From the NCBI GenBank assembly GCA_963082875.1, contig OY720100.1:7936001-8000000 (forward strand): a stretch of 64,000 bases of DNA, given 5' to 3'. Positions 24,424 to 36,013 of this stretch are shown here, in pieces; position 1 is the stretch's first letter; each line of letters starts with the position of its first letter. The notes beneath the pieces are model-generated. The model was not told the DNA's origin. It saw nothing but the letters and a program-made list of their open reading frames with translations, and searched no databases. The position numbers and the translations under genes are program-made. The DNA comes from Corella eumyota (taxonomy: Eukaryota > Chordata > Ascidiacea > Phlebobranchia > Corellidae).

Positions 24424-27400
24424 CTAACCACTTAGATCCTTATCATTGTATTGCTGTTGTGAGTAATACAAGGCTGAAACTTTATTGCCACCAAACCAAC
24501 GGTTGTTAAGATTCGCGATTGCTTCTGTGCTTTCAGAAATTGTTGAGAATTCAACAATTATTTTTACCACAATCTCAGCATCTGCTTCTTCACCCTAACA
24601 ATAAAAATTGTGTCAAAAAATTAACCACATATTGAAATCACATTAGTCATACGTTTTTTTTAATCTTTTTGTTACCTGTTTTTCTTGGTAAATTATGACA
24701 CGATTTACTGTTCCAAATTTCCCACATTCTTCAGTAACTTCTCCTTCCAGATCATCGTCAATATCTTCAACATTTACCATGTTTCTAAGGATCATTACTT
24801 TACTCTAAAACAAAAAAAATTAATTTAAGAAGCAGTTCAAAACCAAACAATTTTAAAACACATAGAGATAGAAATTGAAATATCCTTACAAAAAGTCAAT
24901 TAATATTAATACATAATTACCTCCTCCACTTTAGCAGTACTCTGCATAACAGCTTCTTGTTTGTTAGTTGATTGACTCGGGACACCATATTCTTTGCTGT
25001 TCTAAAAGCATATCCAAATTCAACCCTTTAAACAATATTAACTGAACCTTGAAACAACTTAAAAGAATTAATTTTTGGTTAAACTTTTCAAAACAAGGTA
25101 AAAAATTGACCAATTGTTTGTGTTGTTTTACCTGTGTGCTTGTGTTGCGGTGGTGAAATGCATTAGCTCCGGGCCCAATTGTCACTCCTGTATTGCAGAA
25201 TATATAACAAAGTGGAGGAAAATGGAATATAAAGATACTTACCAGTATACCGAACTGAAAGGATCAATGAAAGGGGAATAGTTTTTGGATTTTATTGTAT
25301 CTTGTTTAATAAAATGTATAAAAAAGAAAAATATCATGCTTTTGCTTTTCGGTGATTGAAATTTAATTTTGTTCAACTTAGTTTCCATTTTAGGGTACTA
25401 TTTTTACGGTGATATACAAAACAATAAAACAAGGATTTTGGAATTTTCGGATAGTAAGGGGTATAAGAGGGTGGGAAAAATGGTAATAAACATAACAAGG
25501 TATAAAGGGTAACAAATTGAAAATAATTGCAAAACAACAAAATTTTGAGGTTAAATCTTACAAAAAATATATTTAAAAATTAGGATTTTAGATTATAATA
25601 ATACGCTAGAATATGTCTCGGATTTAAGCAATAACCTGTTACAACACCAGGCTGATTGGAAGCCATCACTGCAGTTGGTTGTGTTAAAGTTGGCACCAGA
25701 AGGGGTTGGGATGACAACATACCATTTATTTGTCCTTAACATATCAACATTAAAATTATTTGTTGCTATTGAATACTTATTTTAAGCATTATTTTATGAA
25801 CAAATTCAATAAAGCTTTATTTTATGTATAGCTAAATTTTTATTAATACGAAAAACATAATAGCCTACCTTAAATTAGAACAGCTTAGTATTGTGATATA
25901 AATATTAAATTTTTAATAATTGTGCAAATTATGAAAGTGTAAATGTAATTAGCACCTTTAAATACAACATCCTAACAAATGCCAGAACATCCTAACAAAA
26001 TGCCAGAAGTTTAACAATTGTACAACAATGTCAACAATACGTAAAATTTTCTCAAAATTTGAATTTACCTTGCATCATGTTGGCCGCTACTCTTTGTGCC
26101 ATGAACATAGGGTTAGCTGCTTCTTTTGCTAATATTTCTGAGGTGACGGCGGCAGCAGCTACAGCAGCAGCGGCAGGAAGTGAGTTTGATGTTGAAGAAG
26201 TTGAGCTTGTAAGCGAAAACTATTCAAAAAAAAAGATTTCTACAAATTTTGTTTAAAAAAGATAAATGTTTTTACCATTTCTAGATGTGTATTTGGGGGT
26301 GTTATAGCTCTCCCAACTCTTAAAAATTGACCTCCTAAATCAAACATGTTCATACTTGCTATTGCATCAAGGCCTGATTGAAGCTTGTCGTATTCTAAAA
26401 AAGTAAATATTCATAAAATATATTTTTTGGCATAAAAAACAATTTAACATTAATTTATCTACTTAAAATTAGGCAGTATAAAATTTAGTGTAACAGGTTT
26501 AAAAATATTGAAGTTTGATAAAGAAATTTACCCATAAAAGCGTATCCACGATGACGACGTGTCATTGCATCTCGATCAAGTTGACAACTCGTTATTTTTC
26601 CAAATGCCTCGAAAACAGATCGAAGATCACTTTCTTCTAAGTCTGGGTGGATCGAAGCAATGTATATTCTATGAACACATAATTTTACATACAGTTAATA
26701 AATATCAGAAGGCAACTTTAAATTGTATTTGTAAACTTTAAAAAAATATTTTTAAACTATTTGAAGTATGCTACATTAAATTTACACACATCTAACAAAA
26801 AATAACGAGATTTGGCCTATTATAAAAATTAAATTTAATTTGAATAAATTTTTAATAAAAAAAAGGATAATTTAGGAATAGTTGTCTACCTATTATAATG
26901 TTTTGCATCATCAGCTAATTTATTAATGATTGGTTGAGCTTGCCCAATATTACTTGGTCTTCCTACTTTAATTGCTCGTCCTGGACAACAAAAATATAAA
27001 TCAGATAAAAAACTATTCAAAAATGCTGTAAAACTTTAATAAAAAAGAAACTCTACAATTAATTTGTAAAATAACAATAATATTGCTAATGATTTAATTT
27101 TTGTGAATGGACTTTTCAATTTACCTGCTAGTTGACTTGTTACCATTTGATCGGTAGCAATGTGAGCAGCTTCAGGTATCTCATAATCAATAAAACAATA
27201 TCCCTAGACATAAATATTTTATAAAAGTGGTTAAAATGAAATCAATTACAACACTACAAAAAACCCAATATTTTTAAACTTGTAGTTAATAAACCAAAAG
27301 TTAGATACTGCAAAAAATTTAATTTAAAAACTGATTAAAAAAATAACCTTATTTAATACTGGAGGTTTAAAAATATCTTAAATTTTTTATTATCTTATTA

Positions 27401-28239
27401 TACCTTATGTTTATGGGTAATAGGATCATAGGACATGTCAATGCTTTTGATAGGACCATAAGGACTGAATGCTTCCCTTACTGTAGTTTCATTTACATCG
27501 TAATATATTGAACCAACATAAACTCGACACATAATTGCAAGTGCTCTCTGCTTATGTGCAGCACCCTATTAAAAATTTATAAGTTAAATTTTTTTTTTTT
27601 TTTTTTTTTCGCGCATTGATAAAAGTAAATAATAAATACGATATACAATTAATATTACAACAATGCAACGGGAAAAAATGACAAAACCAATTTAATGATT
27701 TAAAACATGCCAAAAGTAATAATGTTTACATGAAGATTTTAATTATTTTATGGCATGGTCACCAAACCCAAAATTTAACTTACAGTTTTAACTTATATCA
27801 CATTAAAGCATCTGGTAACATCAAATGTATAATATATTGCAATAGTAATTCTAATTTTGCAAAAAAATTATAAATAATTTAGATTTTTTTGTTTTACTTA
27901 AACAATGAAATTTTAAAATATGGTTGATTTAAAATCAAAAAGTAATCAAATAATTAATATACCTGCATTGAAGTTATTTGTTGTTGTTGATGTTGTATTG
28001 TTTGTTTGAAAAGAATATCCTTAATGCTCTGTTCCATCGCATATTTTTTGGCCTAAACACGATAAAAAAATATTAAAATAGTAACAAACAAAAAGCAGTT
28101 TTTAAAAACTAAAATAATAAATCGATTCAGATTTTTTTGCAAGGTTTTTTTTATTTATATATACCTTTTCAAGACAAACTTTTTGAGTTGGTGTCAAAAC
28201 TGGTAAAGGTACAGTTAGTTCAGCAACCACTGAGTCCAT
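24424..28239 (-). CDS. PUF60: Poly(U)-binding splicing factor PUF60
   Basis: Thirteen coding exons (5'-3'): 28165-28239, 27963-28052, 27404-27565, 27125-27203, 26890-26980, 26532-26668, 26276-26394, 26069-26219, 25636-25734, 25132-25187, 24921-25001, 24676-24804, 24424-24594; 479 residues. PUF60 binds U-rich tracts at 3' splice sites and cooperates with U2AF65. Visible parts are the [18 protein letters not shown] helix; RRM1 with RVYVGSIYY (RNP2) and KGYCFIDY (RNP1); [16 protein letters not shown]2 with [11 protein letters not shown] and RGYAFMEY, then [20 protein letters not shown]; an Ala-rich linker (exon 8); and a C-terminal U2AF-homology motif starting [19 protein letters not shown] with the RWF ligand-binding motif in NNRWFGGNK. 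Human PUF60 is 559 residues; the linker is shorter here. Divergent from CFAP107 with a 343-base gap. Confidence 0.96.
27591..27785. repeat. Dispersed repeat copy in PUF60 intron 3
   Basis: Second copy of the repeat described at 22498-22680, with the same ordered landmarks (T run, gcgcatt, atgatttaaaacatg, tggcatggtcaccaaac). It lies in the intron between PUF60 exons 2 and 3 and makes up about half of it. Confidence 0.5.
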
Positions 28240-28582
28240 TTTGTTAAAGAGATACTACTTTACCAAAACAACGCAGCTTTTACAAACGCAACCGTTCCGA
28301 TAACCTTTGCTTTAAAACTCTGCATAGAAAAATTGTGTTGCACATTTTAGGGTAGAAACTTAAAGAGTAAGCACTTTTTTTTTTAAATGTTACTTACCAA
28401 AATTAGCCCGCAAGGTGGGGCTATGGCAGCATATTATGACGTATTAACGACGCGCAGGCTTGCGTAGCAACCAAGATAAGATCAGCTGATCAAGGTTTTG
28501 CTTAGCGGTTTATTTGATCGCATAAACAAAGTATTAGCTCTTAAATTCGCCAAGTACCTGTAAATATATTTATAATATTAGC
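28240..28582. promoter_or_regulatory. Divergent promoter PUF60 / CFAP107
   Basis: Only 343 bases separate the two start codons, so the two transcripts must share or interleave promoters. The segment is richer in GC than its surroundings between about 28400 and 28540 and includes gacgtattaacgacgcgcag and an E-box-like CAGCTG-type core (gatcagctgatca near 28480). No TATA box is obvious. Confidence 0.6.
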
Positions 28583-30212
28583 ATGGCCGGTGCACAAGGT
28601 GACCCAATGAAATGGGGAATGCCAGGTTGGCGAATTGAGCAGCGATTTTCAAACCGAACTTTGATAGGAAATTGGTGCGAGGAATCAAAGCGAGTACGTA
28701 CATTCCAGATATTGTTTTTAACATATTAACTTTATTACAAAACTTATTACTGGGCTATTAACTTACACTCTAAATATATTTGTTGTAATGGGTTCAGTCT
28801 ATTGTACAAAAGTATAAAAATTCATATTCTTCAAAAAGAAATTAATTTTTAAATAAAATTATAAAGTTTCAAAGAGGAACCCATTCAAACACTAGCACAC
28901 ATCGAACAGATTATAAATTATATCCCGAGCACAAACCTAACACCACAACTAGGAGATCAGCCTTAATGAGGAACGAAGGATTAAAAACTGAACATTTATT
29001 TACACACCATGGAAAAAGGTAGAACTAAAGTTTACTTAAATTTAATATTGCTGTTGTAGCATGGTTGTATTACCTGTATTTAAATTTATATCAAAATAAA
29101 ATTAAAAACCTTAAAGCTTAATTAAACAATTTTTTCTTATTGTTATGGGAAAAAGATATATTATGTGCATATGTACACTCTTTTAACAAGGTTTTTTATT
29201 TACAGATACAGCAATAACGTAATATCTTGGTATGACGAACAATTTAACAAACGAGATAGGGAGGAAGGAGACAAACTTCCTGATCTTAGAAAATGGGATG
29301 GACACAAACTGGCATGGGCTCCAGAGAGATCCGATTATCCAATGCAGGGTAAATAAAAAAATATTAACATACTTCCTTAAATGTAAGTAAATTCCAGATT
29401 AATTGACCCAGTCTCAAGTTAACATTGACAGTTCGAGATATTATTAAGCCCAATGCCAAAAGTGTTTGAACTATTAAAACATGTTGCTAGCATTTTATTA
29501 CTGGTGGCATTTAATTTTTTTAGTTTAAATGGAAAAATCACTATACCCTGTGTTTAAGACACTGGATACTTTTGTGAAATAAGATATGCTCACCCAGTCC
29601 AAAAACAATAAAGCGAATGTTACATTTTCTCTCACAGCGTCTCTCACAACAAACTTTTTTGTTTACATGAAAACTGATCTCCTTACATATTTGTGACTTG
29701 TAATTTATGATAACAATTCAATTCAATTTATATTTTACAGTTAATCTAAAAAAATTATATATATATACCATAAAAATATGTTCAAAATGCTTAGGAAATC
29801 CTACAAATTATGGACTTCATGGCAGAATGAAAAAAAGATGGATAGATGAGCTAAGGGCTGAGCGTCAAGGACATTATGTGACCGATTACCGCAATGCTTT
29901 TACCCCTCATTCTCGGGAAGCTTTCCCACATAGATATGCTTCAGCACCAAGATACCTTTCTAGTCATTTTAACCCAATTACTAAGGTAGGACAGTTAAAA
30001 AAATTGTATGAATACATTTTTTTTAATAATTTTTGCTGTAACATACAATATGTAAAACATAAATTGACCCAATGTGAAACAAAAAAAGAGCTTTTTAATT
30101 TTAACTTATGGTTTTTATATTTTAGATAAACAAGGACCTATGGTTACGAAGAACCCCATTTAATATGGCCCCAGAATATCCACCCCAAATAGCCCCGCCA
30201 TCAGCTATTTAA
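28583..30212 (+). CDS. CFAP107: Cilia- and flagella-associated protein 107
   Basis: Five coding exons: 28583-28693, 28867-29018, 29206-29348, 29795-29985 and 30126-30212; 227 residues, all phases consistent. In mammals CFAP107 (formerly C1orf158) is a microtubule inner protein bound inside the axonemal doublet of motile cilia. Conserved blocks are PGWRIEQRFSNRTLIGNWCEE near the N-terminus (human has a W-I-E...LTGNW block at the same place), YKLYPEHKPN, HLFTHHGKR, ISWYDEQFNKR, LPDLRKWDGHKLAWAPERSD with the characteristic W-P/A-E-SD-P ending, and PTNYGL. Many exposed Arg, Trp and Tyr residues without regular domains are typical of inner microtubule proteins. Human CFAP107 is about 194 residues; the extra length here is in the C-terminus. 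Confidence 0.88.
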
Positions 30213-31609
30213 ACATTATATATACACCTTTTTAAATTTATTGTTTTTAAGCTTCGCTTGAAATAAAGCATTGTATAAGTATAAGTGTAAAAGTTAAGTC
30301 TAAAGATATGACATATAAAATAGGTCTTTGTAGCATAATCCTTTTTATACATTGCATGTTAAACTGTTTCAGTGTTTTATTCTTACTGTTCCAAAATTCA
30401 ATTGTTTTAGAAATTGTTACTGTCATAAAGTTCACTGCATAGCACTAGTTGTTTTAATAACAGCACTTATGTTTTTTTCTTGTAACTAAGTGTTTAAATG
30501 TTGTTAGTTTTTGTGATTTGTTTTTAATGTAAAGTGTTTAAAGGTAAAGTTAAAGTGTTACTTTAATTTAATATCAGAAATGAACAAATTTGTAAAATAT
30601 TAGTTAAACTAAAATTGTATAGTTATTTTATGGATTTGACATATTGCACTAAGTTAAAATGTTTCTAAATTTTAATATTGCCAAAAAAGAAAGAGTTGTA
30701 TATGGCCATAGAGATTTCTTGTATGTATAATTTTGTTTTTTCCTATTCTTATTCTTCCAATGTCTGGGTAATTTATCATGTTTTAAATAATGTATTGCAG
30801 TGTTGAAATGTTCTAACTATTTGATGACATTTGTTCATTATTGGGCACTCTGTAGCTTCTATTATAAGAAACTAAGGACTGCGTCACTGTTTAATAGGCT
30901 CGGTGATAACCAATAATTTTCATCTTTAATTTACATGCTATGTTATTACATATACAAAAAGCACAATAAACATTTTACAGTTTTTCGTTAATTTAATCCG
31001 TGAAATTAAAAATTGAAGATTTGTGGTGTTAAATAAAACAAATTTAAAAGGCGGGAACTTAAATAATAGCAGCTGGAAAAGGTTATGATTTTTTGGTAAG
31101 TATAAAAACTTAATTGGCAGTTTTCTGGCTACAACAGCAATAGGTATAATAACCAATATTTTGTCAAATGAAATGTTCTACAAAGCTACAACAGTTGCGA
31201 AATATTGGAACAAATGTGTTTAGTGAAAAGCATAAACTTTATCTTTAGTAATGCTTTTATTATTTGAAATGTTAGTAAGTTTGTCTAGCCAGCTTAGAGG
31301 TATTTTACCGGTCAATGTTAGTTGTTAGTAATAATGGATTGGATGAAGTTAAAATAAATTCACAACGGCAGAACGGTTGTTCGTTTTTGCTATTAGTTTC
31401 TACATTTAAAACTACAAGTTTACAAAAACTAGTTCAGCAAAAAAATCAAATAAAATAATTAGCAATTGATAGATCATTATCACAACGTTTTATAACAATG
31501 GATAACGTACAGCAAACCAAAGTATCTACAAAGTTTTTTATGTTCACGCGTATAAATTTAGTATAAACAAAAGTAACAGGGGGTGTAATAGCAAAAATAG
31601 TTTGGATTT
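30213..31609. other. Convergent 3' region CFAP107 / ARX
   Basis: AT-rich 3' flank. An AATAAA for CFAP107 lies about 50 bases after its stop (near 30260). I looked on the minus strand for an additional downstream ARX exon that could encode an OAR motif and did not see one. No other gene. Confidence 0.5.
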
Positions 31610-33114
31610 TTAACGATCGCTAAGCTGATTCGGTTGAATCGCTCCTTGCAAATCGTGTGGAATTATATTAGGTGAAAATGCCGGGTAAGAAGTGGTAGGA
31701 GCAGCCCTGGGGTTTGCCATAAAGTGCAGCGGGCTTCGCGTAGGCGCCAAGCCGCCAATATTCGAAAAAGGTGCCGAAGATGTCGAGTTTAGCCTTTGCA
31801 GTGCCGCAGCTAATGCTAACTGGTGCCATTGTGTACATGCCGGGTGTATTAGGCCAGCTAATTTTGCGTCGTCTTTTAACAAATGGTTACCGCCGTATAA
31901 ATGACGCAATATAGTGGTATCAATGTAGCCTGGTGCTACAGGAGGAAACGTAGGTACGCCGACTGGATTGAGCACACCGAATACACCTTGTTTTTCGCGT
32001 TTTCTCCATTTAGCTCTTCGATTTTGAAACCAAACCTAAAATAAAAGTATTTATACTTTTAATAATATAACATTTAGGATGTTCAAATCATTAAAATATT
32101 TGTTAAAATTATTTTTTACCTGAACTCTAGCTTCAGTCAAATCCACTCTTAAGGCCAATTCTTCTCTGCAAAGAAGTATTATACGGTGATATATTTGTAA
32201 ACAAAGTCATTTGCAAAAAAGTAAATAAAGTTCTAATTACCTTGTAAACACATCGGGATAATGAGTTTTTTGAAAAGCGTGTTCCAATTCTTCAAGCTGA
32301 TATGCACTAAAGGTGGTTCTGTATCGTCTCTGCTTTCTCTTTGGCCCGCCAAACTCCGTAACGTCATCCGACGCTGACGTCATATTAACGGGGTTCTTGT
32401 CTAATGACGTGTCGTAGTCTGTCTTAAAGTGATTGGAAAAGGAATTTTCTTTTGGTTTTGGAGAGAAATTTGAGTTTGAATCTTTGGACAACCCCGAAGA
32501 ATTAAAATCTTCGACTGACGTTGTTCTTTTGTCGTCAGAAATCTGTCCATCGCTGTTTTCATTTCCACTATCATTTGTATTGTATTGGTCGCTTCTGTTA
32601 CTTGCCATTTGGTCATAATTTGAATTGCAATGGCGCAGAATGTGAATTAGCTGATCATGGTAGTTAAGAAATGCTGATCTACCTTCTCTGCCTTCGTTTA
32701 AGTGAAGGGTTGTCGAGTAATCGATTCCGCCATTTTGAATTTTATTTTCTCCGTCGTCTGGTCGGTTTGGATCATCGTTCGTTTTTGTTAATTCATCTTT
32801 TTTTGAAACTTTATCTTGTCCATTAGTTGCGACTGGACGACAAACTACAAAACAACATAAAAAATAATTTAATTAATTAAATTACAGAATTTTATTATTA
32901 AATTTCGATCAAAATATATTCAGATTTTTTTGGAAACAAAAAATATTTAAAAAAATTCTAACTAACCGTTCTGCATAAAGTTTTGATTTGAATTAAATCT
33001 TCGTGGAAAACACAGCCCGGTAGAGTAATTATATCTTGCCAAGACTGGTTCATCTTTTCCCGCCGTGCTGCGAAGAATATTCTCGATGGAATAGGATGAC
33101 ATGCTTGAAGTCAT
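31610..33114 (-). CDS. ARX: Aristaless-related homeobox transcription factor
   Basis: Four coding exons (5'-3'): 32967-33114, 32241-32844, 32120-32165 and 31610-32035; 407 residues. A paired-type homeodomain without a paired box lies at residues 221-280: it starts [20 protein letters not shown], continues [11 protein letters not shown] and ends [16 protein letters not shown], with Gln at position 50. This is nearly the ARX/aristaless homeodomain. An eh1-like octapeptide YSIENILRS lies at residues 8-16, as in ARX proteins, where it recruits Groucho/TLE repressors. The linker is Ser/Asn/Asp-rich. Intron positions within the homeodomain, after R31 and after Q46, fit this class. The C-terminus has no recognisable OAR (aristaless) motif, which vertebrate ARX has. 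The assignment to ARX rather than ALX rests on the homeodomain and the octapeptide. Confidence 0.9.
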
Positions 33115-36013
33115 TGTCGAATTTTAAACTTTTAATATCTAAGAATTTTTTTTAAATGCAAGTCTAAAGAGGCATACAAAAATCTCTATTTAAAAAAATT
33201 ATATGTAATTTTTTTGATTTTTTTTCTGAAGTTAAAAATTATTTTTTACATACTTCTTCTGACTCTATCAAATTTTGGCTTTCAACTTTATTTTAAAGGA
33301 AAATTACTAATTTGTTCTGAATGTGATTTCCTTGAATATATATATTGTCAACATACTAAACTCCCAACCAATTTTCTGTTAAATTCAAAACAATATGCAT
33401 ATACCCTAGAAAAAAAAAATTTACAAACAAAATATTGACTTTTAGCACAGTTTTTTTGCTAAATTATTCAACGAAAATGGCAAAGCATTACATAACAAAA
33501 ATTATCGAAATTAATTGCTTGTTATTTTGCTTCTGTGTGACGTCTAATCCTCCCTATTGTCTATTTTAACTATGACAAAACAACTGGATGCTTATGCGGC
33601 GATTTCAAATAACCTTTTTCGCACATGCTACTTGAAAAGTTAAATAGAGAAAGTAAAACAAATTGCATTTTGCAATAACTACAATACTCTTTTTAATAAA
33701 ATCTGTTATTTATTTTTTTTTAATAATCTTGATTGAAATCTTTTATTCTTTTTATAACATTGAAATTTTTTTTATCTTCAAAGTTAAAAAAAAAGGAAAG
33801 AAAAAAAATTCAAAAAATTTTGTTTAGTTAAAAAATTTTTTGTTTCTTTTGTGATTAAAGGTTTACCAATAATAAATTTGAACTCACAATTTAATAAAAT
33901 AAAATACACACAGGACAGGTGTACTAATATAAGCCGGAAAAATCCCAGCTGGATTTTTTCTGAATCTTTTGTATTTATAATCGACTGCACTTGTATTAAT
34001 ATGTAATCTTTTTTGCGAAAATCGACTTAGGTGGAATAGAAAATTTTGCCTAGCGGGACACATTCTTTTAAGAAGCAACAGGTAGCCAATTGCTAGGAAT
34101 TAGCTGGTAAGCCGGACACCGTGTTTTATAATGTGGTTATAATTTAAATCGAATAAATGGAGCGTATTACTTATGCGCTGAGGCAGTTTTTCGCACGTAC
34201 TGTTTGTTACATGTTACTTTGCTTACATATTAACCTAATAAACAGCATGTTGTATTATTACTTACTTTTTAAACTAATGTTGAAAAAGAGCTAACTTTAA
34301 GATCGTTTTTGCAATGGTATTTTTTATTATCCACTTTCAACAAAAAAAACATTTTTTAAAATATAGTTATTTTGAGAAACTGAGCAAAAATCAAAAATAC
34401 GAATTTTGCTCGTTAGGCAACTCTGTTCTAAAAACTCTACCAAATAGATGAAAAAAACAAAAAAATAATAACTTTTTGTTTGTCAATAAAGTCATGCAAC
34501 TTTTCAATTAGCATAAACAAGGTTATGTCAATTATGCTTGCCTAGTATTGTTTACTTTTAAAAAATATCTTAAATAAGTGTGCTAATTGCTTGTATCTTG
34601 AGTAGGTAAAGCGGGGTTTACACATAGCGAAGCTAATTGAAACATTTAGCAAGACGCAGTCAATTTCAAGACTTATGCAAAGTCACTTTTTTATAAGTAA
34701 GGGGCGTAAATAAGTTAATTATAAGCGTGGTATGGCCCTTCTGTATATCTTTATTTGTATTTCACAAAATTAAGATATACAGTATAGGCCACAGTTGTTT
34801 AGTCATTAAAAATATTTAAAAAACAACAAAGGAAAAATGTTTATTCATTTTTGATCTCAATATTTTTTCTTAACATTAAACAAAAACCCCTTTTTTACTG
34901 ATAATGTTTTAGAATAAATATGCTTCCATACTGGAATAATTTAATTTCACTACATTGACCAAAGCCAACGTGAAATCGAAATCTTGAGCGTAAGTGTGAA
35001 ATTTGGGAACGAACAAAGTTCGATAATAATGTGGTAACTTTGAAGAATAAATAATCTGCTCAAAATTTGTTAAAGCGGTACTGAGTGTGTAAATGGATTT
35101 TATATTAATGTGCGATCACTAAAATATTTACATAAAAAGTAGTAAATTAGCAGTTTCGGTGTGTTATATTTTTCTCCATTTTACGGGTATTATAAACCAG
35201 TAAAATTTCAACAATAACAATATGGCTTAACTACATTTAAAAGTTAACGACTTGTCTGTATTAATTTTAAATAAGCTTTTATTAAAATATGTATATATTT
35301 ACTAAGCGGATTTTCGAAAAATAAAAAACTTAAATATATGGAATAGACGACCAGCAATTTAAAGCATATGAAGTGGATTTAACTAATTGGGGGGCGACTA
35401 CCAAAAGTGGCCAGGACTTAGCAGCCAATCAAAACACAAAGAAGCACTTTGCAAATGAGACAAAAGATCATCCCATTTTATCAAGTCAGTCTAGTCGGTA
35501 AGGTTAACAAGGCAATTAAGAATGTCAACATTCTCAAAACATCGTCACTTAGGCTACATACTTTTTCTGTTAACTTGTATATCACAAAAAAACGCCATTT
35601 CACCGACAATAAAGAGTTTTGCTAAGTTTTGTTTGCTACTACCCTCCTCTGGTAAATAACGTTTTTTTTTTCATTAAGACGATAGATTTTGCATTTTTAT
35701 TTGAAAAAGATTGTGCTGTTCTGACCTATTTTGGGTTATCCCCAAAATCCGGATTCAAGTGTAGATACTATCGCTCAGAAGAGTTTTGGAAACGTAGTCT
35801 ATGCCAATGCCCTTAAATATCTGTGAAATATCCCTTTTGAAATTTTTCTTTTTAGGAATATGCCCGTTAAGTGAACGATTTTGGGTAATATGGCCTACAT
35901 GTTAACATAGAATATCAGTTTATTTGATAATTTAATAACATATATATTTCAAGTAGCAACAAAAATAGAATATGTAAAAGAAAATAAAGTAGCGATACAA
36001 GAAAACAATTTTT
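33115..36013. other. ARX upstream region, POLA1 3' flank
   Basis: This gap of 2.9 kb is the largest in the gene-dense part. It lies upstream of ARX and downstream of POLA1, so the cis-regulatory elements of ARX are the most likely content. Many TAAT homeodomain core sites occur, but in AT-rich DNA these mean little. The open frames at 33214-33438, 33784-34078 and 35619-35816 show no domains. Confidence 0.45.

Noticed and set aside
35619-35816. 65-codon plus-strand frame between ARX and POLA1
   Set aside because: No acceptor, donor or family signal, and surrounded by AT-rich non-coding DNA.
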